A stretch of DNA of 64,000 nt, taken from contig NC_135505.1 in NCBI RefSeq assembly GCF_052857255.1, positions 62,475,649-62,539,648 of the forward strand, read 5' to 3'. Shown one piece after another: positions 11,020-21,383 of this stretch; within the stretch, counting starts at the first letter, position 1; each line of letters begins with the position of its first letter. Source of the DNA: Amblyomma americanum (taxonomy: Eukaryota > Arthropoda > Arachnida > Ixodida > Ixodidae). The translations under genes were made by a program, and so were the position numbers. Below the pieces are notes generated by a model. It worked only from the letters and a program-made list of their open reading frames with translations, was not told the DNA's origin and ran no database searches.

Positions 11020-11399
11020 CTCTGCCCTCCTCTTCATCTTTCATTTTGCTATCTTCTTTGTGTCGTATCTTCCTATCTTCTTTCCTGTCGTCTCATTCCT
11101 TCTTTGTTTTTTTCCTTTTTCCTGGCGGCTAATGTTGACCTTGTGCTGCTAACTATCCTGCGTTTCGCCATATTAGGTTATAGTTGGAGTGCACAGTTGG
11201 CGTGGGCAAGACTTGTTTGCAAGTTCTTGTGCCGTCCCTATGTTGGGCTGCCACCGTGACCAAATGGAAAATTTTTATGGCTTCCCTTTCTGCAACCAAT
11301 GATCGCCCTCAAATTCGACGGCGGACCGATGCCACTGCCCAGGTCTGGAAAAAAGTTAAATGTTCCGAATATACCACCGGGCACATAGCAAAGTAACAG

Positions 11400-13330
11400 G
11401 GAAGGAAGCGAGCATCATCCTTCCTTTCATAGTTTCCAAATCACTGACTCATGCATTGGGCCTTGGGTACAAAGTTTCGAGGCTGGAAAACGATGCCATA
11501 CTACTCCAGATCCGAGAGAAAGCTCAGTATTGCAAACTATAAACACTGTCAAAGGTATGATTTGTGAACGTGATTTATTTCATTTCATTTTATTACCTTA
11601 AAGGCCCCAGAAGAGGGGTGTTACATAAGGGGTGGCAACAATTAAAAGCACAGATTCACAATAACAGGAAAGTTTTTACATTTTCAGCGAAAATACTTGG
11701 GCAAGTGATGATGGCAACGTTGTTTGGAAGGCCGTTCCAGTCTGCGGCTGCACGAGGAAAGAAGGAATTAGAAAAAGTGACGGTGCGTGAGCGTGGGCAG
11801 GCAACATGTAATTGATGGCTGGCGCGATAAGATATGCGTGCTGGGGGAAGAATATAAGGTGAGATGTGAATAGGGCGGTGAAAAAATGTGTGAAATAAAG
11901 ACAGGCTGGTAATGCGATGGCGAAGCGATAAGGGTGATAATCCGAATGCTGTTTTTAAGGAGGAAACGCCAATGTCATAAGAGTAAGATGAATGAATGAA
12001 GCGAGCAGCGCGGTTTTGAAGCGATTCGAGGGCATTGATGAGATAAACTTGATGAGGATTCCATATGGGCGATGCAAATTCTAGTATGGATCTGACGAAT
12101 GATTTGTAAGCTAATAACTTCGCATGTTGGGGAGGATGGTGAAGATGGCGTTTGAGCAGAGCTAGCGTCTTGTTTGCTCACGATATTATGTTAGTAACAT
12201 GAAAGCTCCAAGAAAGATCGCTAGAAATTGTTATGCCTAGATACTTGTATGACTGAAATAGTTGTACGGGAACTTCTGATATTTCGTAAGAGAAAGTTAG
12301 AGGATTACGGCGGCGCCTGATGGACAAAAGATTACTGTTACGTAGGTTAAGTTCTATTATCCACTTATTACACCACTCCTGAACAGCATTGATATCATTT
12401 TGAAGAGAAGATTGGTCAGCTTTGGTGAGAATAGCACGATAAACTACACAGTCGTTAGCGAACATGCGTATGTTAGATGTTACGTTTGAAGGCAGATCAT
12501 TAATGTATATGAGAAACAGTAGTGGGCCAAGCACAGATCCCTGTGGAACGTTCGACGTTACTAGATGTGAGTTAGAGTTCTTATTGTTAACGGAGATAAA
12601 CTGCGAACGATTAGTTAAAAACTCTTCAATCCACTTCAAAATATGGGGGTGCAAATTTAATTGGGAAAGTTTTAACGGCAGGCGTTTATGGGGTACTTTA
12701 TCAAAGGCTTTCGCAAAATCTAAAAATACGAAAGATTTTCTCACTTTGACTGAAGAAATGTTGGAGGGTACCAAAGACCACAATGTTTCTGTCGTCCAAC
12801 GCGTAAAAATACGAAAAGTCGACAAGGAAACACCAGCAAAGCACTTAGTTCTGACTTTCGCCTTCAGCCAGTTCCCTGATGCCATAGGAGTAGGTTACAT
12901 GAAAATAGCAGTCTGACCATACCTCCCTGTGTGTCAAGTGCCAGAGGTTTCGCCATGTAGTGGTCGCGGCCGCCAAACCTGTGCCAAGTGTGCATTCAAT
13001 GAACACCAATCTCATGTTTGCAACGCAATGCCAACCGTTAAGCATGATCTTAACAGGACCACACTCTTAAGATCATGCTTAGCCTGGAAGAAATGAAGGC
13101 AATAACCATTAAAACTAAGGAAGACGTAATATTTCAGGAAACAGAAAAACGATGGGCACAACCCCAAGGCGCATCCTTGTTCACAGGCGAAACAAAATTC
13201 GCCGCAGTGATTCGACGGGGCAGAGCACCACATCAGGCTTCGGTACCTAACCAGGCCACACAGAGTGAGCCTGAGGCAGGGTCATACGCGCCCCGGGCAT
13301 ACGCTACGAAGGCTGCCCTGTGACACTCGA
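11400..13330 (+). pseudogene. LINE1 ORF1 (gag-like), split by a CR1 insertion
   Basis: The N-terminal half reads LPFIVSKSLTHALGLGYKVS, then ENDAILLQIREKAQYCKL (about 11414-11541), and NTVKGMICERD up to about 11564. After the CR1 element it resumes as TLTEEMLEGTKDHNVSVVQR (about 12741) and TPAKHLVLTFAFSQFPDAIG, then a shifted zinc-knuckle region (KCQRFRH; TCAKCAFNEHQSHVC at about 12973-13020) and a tail at 13075-13323. Gag-like LINE proteins bind the element RNA. Stops and shifts make it non-coding. Homology is judged from the conserved TKHLILTF and CxxC motifs of I-group gags. Confidence 0.66.
11565..12740 (-). mobile_element. CR1-like LINE, 5'-truncated, reverse transcriptase to 3' end
   Basis: On the minus strand, RT motif A is FVFLDFAKAFDKVPHKRL, motif B is VPQGSVLGPLLFLIYINDLP and motif C is MFANDCVVY, where FADD is expected, so one catalytic Asp is Asn. 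YKYLGITISSDLSW (thumb) and a C-terminal part without RNase H follow, the CR1/L2 layout. The 3' end at 11565-11590 is built of ATGAAATGAAATAA units, a CR1-type terminal microsatellite. It sits inside the gag ORF of LINE1: gag residues resume exactly where the RT homology starts. The ORF is open for about 190 codons, so the copy is moderately old. Confidence 0.8.
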
Positions 13331-13579
13331 CGAAGGGTTCGCCGGCGTCTTGGTCGGCCGCCGTCAAGGCTTCCCCCAGTCGGGAGAGGCCAAACCTTAC
13401 ACCTATGGGTTCTCCATCGGCCTCCAGAGCATCTAGCGAGGTGATGGACATAACGCCGAGCTCACCTCCGCTGCAGAGGCGGCGAAGCTCTCTTTAACGA
13501 AAAAATTAAAAATCCCAATAACGGGCTCCAAAGAAACAGGGCCCACCGTTTTCGAAATATATCCCCCAAAAAACATTGG

Positions 13580-14720
13580 CATTCCTAATCCACTGGAATT
13601 GTAGGAGATTAATAAATAACCTAAATCACAATAACTGATAATTGAGGAAGAAAAATGGCGCAGTAACTGTCTCACATACTTCGGTGGACTCCCGAACCGC
13701 GCCGTAAGGGAAGAGCGGAAGGTGGCAGTGAAAGAAGAGTTGTCGCAGTGGAGGGCTTAGGAATAATTTCGACCCACTGGGGATCTTTAAACTGCACTGA
13801 CATCGCGCCAAACACGGGCGCCTTTTGCGTTTCGCCTCCATCCATCGAAACGGGGCCTCCACGGTCGGGTTCGGAACCGGGTACTCCGGCTCAGTAGACG
13901 AGCGCTTTAGCCAATGGGCCACTACGGCGGGTAACTTAGATGACATAAAAGGTATGTTAGCCACATTCTCGCCTGTAGACTTATGTATACAGGAAAACAA
14001 CTTAGGACCCCAACAGAAATGTACTCAAGAAATGTGATCTTTCGCGCGACCAAGAGATGGAAAAACTCCAAGGTGGCGTTGCTATTATAGTGAGAAACGA
14101 CGTCGCAGCTCGTGGGCTTGGGCTAAAGAATAAATTCGAAGCTGTAGTAGCCACTCTGCTTACACACAAAACAATAACAGTGTGTTGAATATATCTAGAA
14201 CCTCATCTCAGACAAACCGCGCATGAATTAGAAGACCTTTTAGAGCAGCTGCCAGAGCCGTTTTGGTAGCTAGAAATTTTAACGCTCATTTTTAAGGAAG
14301 CGAAAACACTCATTTAAGAGGCCAATCTAAGGAGGATTGTATTCTGTGCAACAACACTTGCTTAGTGAACACTGATAAACCTACGTGCTGTTCCCTGACC
14401 AAGGGTAAAATGAGCGCTTTAGATCTGTCTTTTAGTTCGCCATCTGTATTTAGAGATTTTAACAGGGGTGTCATCGGCAAAACACAGGAGATATCACCAT
14501 TCTTTTCCGATTAACTTAACATCTGCATTGTCAATCATTCAAACAGGACCACGACGCTGGAAGCTATATTTAGCCGACTGGGCACTGTTTAGAGAAGTTT
14601 CCTGCCTAGATAAAATCGTTTCAGATAATCTCAGTATAGACGAACTTAATGAACTTTTCACGAAGTGTTTTACTGCCACTGTGCATCTAGATATTCCCCA
14701 GTGTCAATCTTTGGCAACAT
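13580..14720 (+). pseudogene. LINE1 ORF2 endonuclease domain, interrupted by the SINE
   Basis: WNCRRLINN before the SINE (about 13592-13618) and LDDIKGMLATFSPVDLCIQE after it (from 13935) together form the start of an APE-type endonuclease. LGPQQK, GGVAIIVRND, then much decayed core and SALSIIQTGPRRWKL (about 14527) follow. The conserved Asn and Glu of the first blocks are visible (the Glu in CIQEN). Several stops and frameshifts are present. Confidence 0.66.
13631..13931 (-). mobile_element. Ruka-like tRNA-derived SINE, full length
   Basis: The minus strand starts with a tRNA-like head (GTGGCCCATTGGCTAAAGCG as A-box region; GGTTCCGAACCCGACCG as B-box). It continues with a body containing GTTTCGATGGATGGAGGCG and GATGTCAGTGCAG and ends in GAGACAGTTACTGCGCCATT. 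This layout is the one I know for Ruka-type SINEs of hard ticks. The target duplication is imperfect: TAACCTAAATCACA at 13617-13630 and TAACTTAGATGACA at 13932-13945. It interrupts the endonuclease of LINE1. Confidence 0.85.
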
Positions 14721-14724
14721 GCGT

Positions 14725-15676
14725 GTCCGCTCGTTCTTTGCTCATGGACTTAACACTAATGTTGATGTGATTTCCGACGTGGACATAGAGATTAAGGATA
14801 TGGAATTGGTGCAATTTCTATCTTGTCCGGTTGGCACCACTGACATCCATCGTTTTGGCCAATCACGGTGTGTCAAACTAGTCTTCGAGGTACTATCTTA
14901 CCATCTCATGTGAAAGTGGGTTTTGTGAAGCATCCAATATTGACACGAGGATTGGAAGTAGAAGAAGAAAGAGATCGCAGCCTCTAGAAGTAGGCGACGC
15001 TGAAGTGTAAGTCCGTTTCTCTGGTGCCCTCGTTCAGCCGCTGCAGTTCCTTTTCAGTGTAACAACTGTTACAATATGTCCTTATGTACCCCGACAGCTG
15101 CATTGCCGAAAATGCCAGAAGACTGGACATGTAAGTGCTGCGTGCACGAGCACGAAAGCGTGCCCGCGTTGTGGTGGAGTGCACGAAGGACCTACATTTA
15201 CGATTGAAGCTCAAATTTGTGCCAACAGCAAATGACCTCATTAACGTCTAGGGAATGTCGGAATGTAAAAACAGAGATGAAGACCTTGAAGAAAATGGTG
15301 AGAAACTATTCTACTCACCCAGAAGCAGCAATCGCCGTACATCGCTCGAGAAGCCGGACATGAACCGGCAGAAAAAATTGAATTTAGTAAATGGAGTCCA
15401 ACCCATCAAGCGGAACGAGACCGCTTTGCCGCGCAGAAGCCACCGCCTCCAGCTCCGCAAGAGCCAAGTATTCCAACCACCCAGGAGAACTCTGCAGAGT
15501 GGCCACCTCTACCATCGCGCATTGTGAGTTTTGTGAGACCTCCGCCTGTGTGTCTGCCGGATGTGTCTACAACATATGACCAAACCAGGGCAATGCTTAA
15601 ACAACTGATGGGCATTTTACAGCTGATAACTGCTGACGTGGGCAAGCCCATTGCTAAACTGGTGTCCAAATTTTAG
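14725..15676 (+). pseudogene. LINE2 ORF1 (gag-like) with CCHC knuckles and proline-rich tail
   Basis: The N-terminal part is VDVISDVDIEIKDMELVQFL, CPVGTTDIHRFGQSRCVKLV and, in a new frame, LPSHVKVGFVKHP. About 130 bp of unmatched sequence follows. It resumes with CPYVPRQLHCRKCQKTGHVS and AACTSTKACPRCGGVHEGP, two zinc-knuckle-like blocks. KKMVRNYSTHPEAAIAVHRS and a PPPPAPQEP-rich tail end at the TAG of 15674-15676. The final 80 codons are open. Its role would be RNA binding in the LINE particle. Confidence 0.68.
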
Positions 15677-15734
15677 ACGCTATTGACCGGTGCTTGCCAC
15701 TCTTTAATAGCAGTCAGTAAAAATGACTCTACCA

Positions 15735-16743
15735 TCGTCAGCACCATCACTACACGAGGGAATGTCTCGATCGGCAGTATTTTAATGCAATGCTCGAGGT
15801 ATGCAGAGCCGCCTAGCAGATTTCAGGCAGAGGATTTCCAAGTACCGATTTCCTGTGCTTATAATATGTGAGCCGAATATCACATCTCGTTTTAGACTAT
15901 CCGGTTAGAATTTTCTCTCTGAAGCGGCTGGGCATTTGAGCAAGGTACTACTATGCGCCCGCCGCGACTTGACTTACGTTCCGCATCAAATTCCGGGACG
16001 CAGTATAGAACGAGTATGTTGCTATCACTGTGAGATTGAATGGGCGCAAAATTTTTATTAGAGGTGGCGACATCCCACCAAGGGGTCGATTTGATGCCAT
16101 ACGACTAAAATTGCGGCTAGGCAGGGTTTCAGAACCGCATATAATAGTAGGAGATTTCAATGGACATCATACATGGCTGGGGAAGCGCCGTTAAGAACGC
16201 CGTGTTCTTAGACAGTGCAGGCCGTCTTTTACTTAATTATGGCACGCTATTTTGAGCGGGGCTACCTAAAGCAACTGGATGAAACTGGTATTTGTATCCA
16301 GGCGTCTCTCTTCCTCCGCAACGTGGTGTGCTCATATTGAAACGTTTGGAAGTGACCACATACCAACGTATGTGCAGCTACAGTGGTGTCACCGTCTTCC
16401 CCATGCCAAAATACTCTGCACCGACTGGAGTGCCTTCCGCAATGTTCTAAAGAAGAGCTGTGAGAACCTCACTATCCCGACGGATGTTGAACAGCGTATT
16501 ATTGCGACAATGCAAGATAGAACGCGCAGCATATCAGCGCCCAGTTCCACAGCTCTAGTGGGTATGATCTACGCGCAGTTTCGGGCGATTCGTCGGCTCG
16601 CAGAAAAAAAATACCGAAGGACAAAAGATGTATTTGATCTCTGGGCCTCTGGACGTGCCCAGAAGCAAAGGCAGCGCTATTTAGAGAGTCCAGACAGACA
16701 ACTGTGGCAGCAGCAACACACTTTCCGCGCATTAACACTATGA
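15735..16743 (+). pseudogene. LINE2 ORF2 endonuclease domain
   Basis: Recognisable blocks in shifting frames are: RISKYRFPVLIICEPNIT (Glu near 15880), GGDIPPRGRFDAIRLKLRL, EPHIIVGDFNGHH (about 16135-16170; metal-binding Asp and Asn) and FGSDHIPTYVQLQ (about 16348; Asp-His dyad). The last 154 codons to 16741 are open and lead into the RT. This is an APE-type nicking enzyme of a target-primed LINE; the frame breaks show it is inactive. Confidence 0.68.
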
Positions 16744-17579
16744 AAAAGGGCTAGAATTAGAGGTCACGGAGGATTTCTGTTGCAGAATTCCCGAGGCGCT
16801 CCTTCATCTCGGCAGCATCGATGTGGTCCTCCCGCAATGGTCGGTCGCCTGGAGATTCTCTTCACAATTAAAGAACTGAAAGCAGCGCTTTCTGCTTGTA
16901 CACATCATTCGTCCCCAGGACCTGATGGAATCATCGACAGCGCGCTTCGTCATCTGGGGCCGCAGGTAATAGAAACCCTCTTAACCTTGTACAACAGTCC
17001 TGTGCCTCTGCCACTTTTCCACAGCAGTGGAAAAGCAGCCGCCTTATGGCCTTGCTGAAACCAGGAAAATCGCCAATCGGCTTAATATCCGACAGACCAG
17101 TAGCTCTTGCCAGTGGTATTGCCAAGAAGATTGAGCGTGTGGTATTAACCCGTCTAGAATGGCTTCGTTAAAACGTAGTCTATACCCTTCCACAATGACG
17201 GGTTTCCGCAAAGGACGGTCTGCCATCGACAGTGTAATTAAATTTGCATCGACTGTAGACCATGAAAATTGCCGTCACAGGTTGAGTGCTGCTCTTTTCC
17301 TCGACATCAAGGGCGCGCTCGATAATATTCGGCACGATGCAGTATTAAATGCAATCGATGCTAATGGTATAGGCGGACAGTTGGATTGCAAGCTATTCGA
17401 CAAACCGGACAGTCTACATGGAGACTATTGAAGGAGACACATCTGATCATCATGTCGCTCGTGGTGTTCCTCAGGGAGGAGTGCTCAGTCCAATTTGGTT
17501 TAATCCCGTACTCACCGGCCTTCTCAAACAATTACCGAACAGTGCGTCGATATCCGCCTACGCAGACAATATTAAAGGG

Positions 17580-18910
17580 CCACAGAAAAGGGTGTTTGAG
17601 CTTGGGCTCAAAATGCTAGCACAATGTAGAGTATAGGCCACCGAGCGTCCATGCCGCGTATGAGACCTCAGAAGCGGGCGGGAAATTTACAATACATTTT
17701 TAAAAATTCCCGCTTTCGCACCTCGTGGCGACGCGAGGTGCCGGGCTTTCGCACGAAAACCTGGCAGACGACGTCACGTCTTGCAAATGACGTCAGCTGC
17801 CGGGGGTTATCATTTGTTCACAGCGCCAAATTCTTTCAGACGTCACGCGCTACCGCGGCCGCGGTTACTCCGCGCGCGCCGCAGCCGGCGGAGGTAGGGA
17901 AGGGACCAAATCAGTGGGGCCGGCGGAGGAGCGCCGCCGTTTTGGCGTGCGAGAGGAGAGGGAGAGGCGCGAAGACGCGGAAGTTTTTGTCTGCATATAA
18001 CTCAGCTGCCACAAAACGTAATAAAATAATTCTTGCGGGGGGATAATTAACAATCGTCGTCTTTTAACATGCCAGACATATCGACCGTTTATTGAGACCC
18101 TCTTTCTGGGTCCTTGAAGACGAAAGCCTTTAATGGCCCATGCTCGCGACTGCATGTGTTCGTCCGTGCGTGCTTCCGTTACGCACTTCAGCACCTAGAT
18201 AAAAAAACAACATTTGAGCACGATGGGATTCGAACCACCGTCCTTCCGTTCCGCAGCCGAGCGTGCTAACGATTACGCTACTTCTTGCCAAATCATAGGC
18301 AGTTCGCCATGTCTAGGACATTGGAGAGTGCGGAAAGGCGTCGAACTAGACGGATGCCTCCTAAACGCCCTATAGTGTCTCCAGCATTTAAGATTCAAAA
18401 ACAATTGTGTACTTAATCAGCATTTTAACCATACATCAGTGACACAAGCAGCAATACCGCGCTAAAGGCTTTCGTCTCACCTCACTTTAGGTCAACAAAG
18501 TGGCCCCCTGAATTTTTGTAGCGATAGCTACCCTACGCCAGCCACTTCGCGAGGTCAGCGTGGCTGCGCGCTGAGCCGTGGCACCACCGGTACGCCAGCT
18601 ATGCGCATGCGCGGAGTGACGTCAGAGCACGCAGCTGGTGTGCGTGCCGCGCCTGCGTTGCGCTAACATTTCGAGACTTCAGCGTGCGGCGCCGTGGCCA
18701 CCGTGGCAGCTGCCGGCGGCGCGGCGATACCGAGTGGGGGAGGAGTGGAGAGGGGGGAGAGAGTGAACCCACGTGTAGGGACGAAGATGAAGAAGGAACG
18801 CCCAGCGAAACGCAGCGGCGAAAGACTGACTTTGCAATTCGACTGAGCGAGTTCCACTCAGCCAGCTGTAGCTATCACGTCACTCCAGGTTCAACCAGTG
18901 CTAAACCACA
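17580..18910. other. Unidentified 1.3 kb insertion inside LINE2 RT
   Basis: The flanks are contiguous RT codons, so this block was inserted. It has no recognised ORF. It is CpG-rich at 17830-17990 and 18560-18760 and contains a tRNA-like SINE head (18218-18292, minus). It also holds a self-complementary GCGGGAAATTT/AAATTCCCGC pair (about 17678-17713) and several GACGTCA motifs. No convincing terminal repeats or target duplication were found. Confidence 0.5.
18218..18292 (-). other. tRNA-like sequence (SINE head or tRNA pseudogene)
   Basis: The minus strand has an A-box-like GCGTAATCGTTAGCACGC and a perfect B-box GGTTCGAATCCC about 30 bases later. The acceptor ends do not pair, so it is not a functional tRNA. 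It could be the head of a SINE different from the Ruka-like copies. Confidence 0.5.
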
Positions 18911-19379
18911 GCCATTTTTTTTGCGTATGGACATCAAGTGTTACGCGTCCTCAAGTGCAAGCAAGGTTGCAGCGTTCGTTTCCATTACGCCTGCCTACTT
19001 GCGCCGTCAGGGGCTTGAACTTTCGTCAACAAAACGTAAATTTGGTATTCGCACGCAAGGTAATGGCAAGGTATCCGGTCACAATCGACGGGCGAATTGT
19101 TCCATACGTAACACATCACCAAATCTTAGGTGTTACAATAGACCGTGACCAGTCCTGGATGAAGCTCATCTATTTGCTCAAGAAAAAGCTCGACAGATTT
19201 GCAAGCATTGTGCGGTATAAGCGAGGGAAACCTTTGAATTCATCTGAGCGATCATTAATTCACGTGTACCAAATGCTGGTGGTCAGCCTTCTCATATATA
19301 AGTGGACCCGTTCTCTCGGAGGGCAGACTATCAGGTCTGTGTGCGCTTGAAAGCGCACAGGCTCGTGCTATAAGAGTAT

Positions 19380-20857
19380 GCTTGGGTTATCTATGCAAGA
19401 CTTCCACATGGGGCACATTTTATGAGGACCGCGCCTGCCCACCACGAATTTATTTTCAACAGGTACCACTTCGTGTGCATTTGCGACACGTTACCACACC
19501 AGGTTGCGAAGGTGCTACTTTGGGCAGTACCGGAACTGGGCATACGTACAACCATTCCAGGGATAGCAAAGACGCAGATCCCAACAGTCTGTCTGAAACA
19601 GCTGGCGCTGTCATAAATTGCATTTATGTATGGTGACTCCCAATGTTTTTGTGGACGGATCCGTGACGACCATCTCTTGCTGCAGCTTGGGAAAGTGCTT
19701 GGAAATGCCTTAGGCCACCGTTTCAGGCTAATGCATAAAACGTCATCCAAGGCAACAGAATTCGCAGCCATACGAGAGGCCGTCCGTTATATTGGTAACC
19801 AGTGCGCGCACCACTGAACTATATTCTGCTACTCGAGATCGGCATTACAGGTCATACAAACTTACGTTAAACCAATTACATGCGAACAGCTAGTTCAACA
19901 GATTATACTTTTGTTCGCTGAGGCTTTTCACCGCGGCCATATCATAAAGCTCCACTGGATACCGGGTCATTGCAGAATAGCGGGAAACGAGCATGCTGAT
20001 GCCGAAGCCCGGCTAGCTCATGCTGATGGGGCTTTCATTGAAATAGCCATTTCCAGATCTGACATCGGAGCATTTAATGGAAGCCGCAGTGCAGTTGCAC
20101 TGCAACTATTCGGGACCGGCCGCCGCGGTGGCTGAGTGGTTATCGCGATCGGCTGCCGGTCTGAAAGACGAGTGTTCGATCCCGGCCGCGGCGGTCGAAT
20201 TTCGATGGAGGCGAAATTCTAGAGGCCTGTGTACTGTGCGATGTCAGTGCAAGTTAAAGGACCCTAGGTGGCCGAAATTTCTGGAGCCCTTCGCTACGGC
20301 GTCTCTCATAGCCTGAGTCGCTTTGGGACGTTAAACCCCCATAAACCAAACCAATCTATTCGAGACGTCCACCGGACCTCATTTCTAAGCTTGACGCCGG
20401 CTCATGATTTCATCTGCCATCTAGGTTATTGCGACGACAAGGAACTTTATTCCACCGGTTACGGCTTTGCGTTGCCTACACAAAGCACTACCTTTGCAAG
20501 ATCGGTATCGAAACTAATCCAAATTGAATACAATGCCACACTCCAGAGACTATTGCACACTTTCTTGGTCAGTGCCCGAAGTACACTGATGAGTGGAGAG
20601 CACTGGAAGCGACCGTTAGACAAGTGGACTCTCACCCTCTCTCTGAAAAAACTCTTTTATGCACTAATGCGAAACGCGCTGATGGGTGGTGTGCGACGAA
20701 GGCAGTGCTCAGGTTTTTATGTAAAACAGGCCTGGATACCCGTCTATGGCCGCCCGTGCACTGCCTACATGGTTTATACATGTGCATACAAAGTGACAGT
20801 GACAAAGTATGCAATGCTAGCGAATTTCACTTACTCATAGTGGTCCTGTGTGCGTGA
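19380..20857 (+). pseudogene. LINE2 RNase H domain and C-terminal tail, split by a SINE
   Basis: IPGIAKTQIPTVCLKQLAL precedes the domain. HKTSSKATEFAAIREAVRYI (about 19737-19796) holds the conserved Glu, FCYSRSAL the Asp position (now Ser), and KLHWIPGHCRIAGNEHADAE (about 19947-20006) the final His/Asp block. The SINE interrupts after base 20115. The tail resumes at 20366 and ends with VDSHPLSEKTLLCTNAKRAD. Frames shift near 19620, 19818 and 20560. Loss of a catalytic Asp and the frame breaks indicate an inactive copy. Confidence 0.66.
20116..20354 (+). mobile_element. Ruka-like tRNA-derived SINE
   Basis: The head is CCGCCGCGGTGGCTGAGTGG (A-box), then GTGTTCGATCCCGGCCGCG (B-box). The body has TTTCGATGGAGGCGAAATTC and GATGTCAGTGCAAGTTAAAG, and the tail is GGGACGTTAAACCCCCATAA. 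The target duplication is CTATTCGGGAC at 20105-20115 and CTATTCGAGAC at 20355-20365 (one mismatch). It shares the body with the SINE at 13631-13931 but has a different, shorter 3' tail, so it is a related subfamily. Confidence 0.87.
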
Positions 20858-21086
20858 TTAAAGAGCTTTAGAAATTATTATAATGACTGAATTTGAGCCC
20901 AGTATTGTTTGTATCACCATAAGAGGTTATTGCACAGTTTCCATCGTTCGATCACTTTTCACCTGACATTCCTGATAATACAGAGTGTACTAAGTCCACC
21001 ACTATGGACGACGGTGGCATTGGCGAACACTCTCAAGGTTAGGTTGCACAGAACTTAAACAGCGACGAAATTAGATTAGACAGCCG

Positions 21087-21162
21087 CTGCCGTAGCTCAG
21101 GTCGTAGAACACCGGGCGCAAAACTGGCAGGTCGTGGTTTCGGTTTCTACTGTAGCACGTGG
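21087..21162 (+). other. tRNA-like sequence (SINE head)
   Basis: GCCGTAGCTCAGGTCGTAGA is a good A-box/D-arm. GGTCGTGGTTTCGGTTTC is a decayed B-box at normal spacing, with an anticodon-like stem (CCGG/CTGG) between them. Mismatches in the T-arm argue against a working tRNA. Confidence 0.5.
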
Positions 21163-21323
21163 TTGTATTTAGTGCGGTAGCAGTTCTAGGCGCGTTTTCG
21201 GGTTTCGGGAAAACGTGCGTTCGTACTTCTCTGAAGCCTGCTTTGTGGCAGGGAGCCCACCTCTCCCCGGGCTTTGGGCAACCTGCAAGGCGTGTACTCC
21301 TGCCAGTGTGCACCTGGATGAAG

Positions 21324-21383
21324 GCCTTCAAGGTAAATGCCTTCACGGCAAAAGCCTTTAGGTCAAATGCCTTCAGATCAGGG
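21324..21383. repeat. 15-bp minisatellite, four units
   Basis: Four diverged units of GCCTTCANGGCAAAT at 21324, 21339, 21354 and 21369. Because the unit is a multiple of three, it gives 5-residue repeats when translated on either strand; there is no other sign of coding. Confidence 0.7.

Larger units (their letters stand above)
11020..14740 (+). mobile_element. I-like LINE (LINE1), degenerate, interrupted by PLE1, a CR1 LINE and a SINE
   Basis: Gag pieces at 11400-11565 and 12741-13330 and endonuclease pieces at 13580-13616 and 13932-14720 all lie on the + strand in the order of one LINE. The CR1 insertion splits gag, and the SINE splits the endonuclease right after WNCRRLINN. Sequence left of PLE1 (about 8150-8443) continues across PLE1's target duplication into 11005-11300 and is probably the 5' UTR. 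No RT of this copy follows; LINE2 begins at about 14.7 kb, so the 3' half was lost or never made. Confidence 0.7.
16780..19350 (+). pseudogene. LINE2 reverse transcriptase, split by a 1.3 kb insert
   Basis: Blocks are: SSPGPDGIIDSALRHLGPQV, PSTMTGFRKGRSAIDSVIKF, ALFLDIKGALDNIRHDAV (motif A), ARGVPQGGVLSPIWFNPVL (motif B) and SAYADNIK (motif C, YADD changed to YADN) at about 17555-17578. Homology stops there and resumes at about 18912 with CVWTSSVTRPQVQARLQRSF, the segment that follows YADDI in this family, and TIDGRIVPYVTHHQILGVTI, the thumb. The frame is open from 18898 to 19350. Confidence 0.7.
14700..20870 (+). mobile_element. Second-type LINE (LINE2), near full length but degenerate
   Basis: In order: gag with zinc knuckles (to 15676), APE endonuclease (about 15735-16740), RT (16780-17580), a foreign 1.3 kb insert (17580-18910), RT thumb (18910-19350), RNase H (about 19620-20115), a SINE (20116-20354) and the C-terminal tail (to about 20857). 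Motifs differ from LINE1 and LINE3 (for example THHQILGVTIDRDQSW), so it is a separate RNase-H-bearing family of the I/R1/LOA group. The exact clade needs a tree. Confidence 0.75.

Noticed and set aside
12464..12916. 150-residue + strand frame
   Set aside because: Mostly the complement of the CR1 RT; only its last part is LINE1 gag, which is annotated as such.
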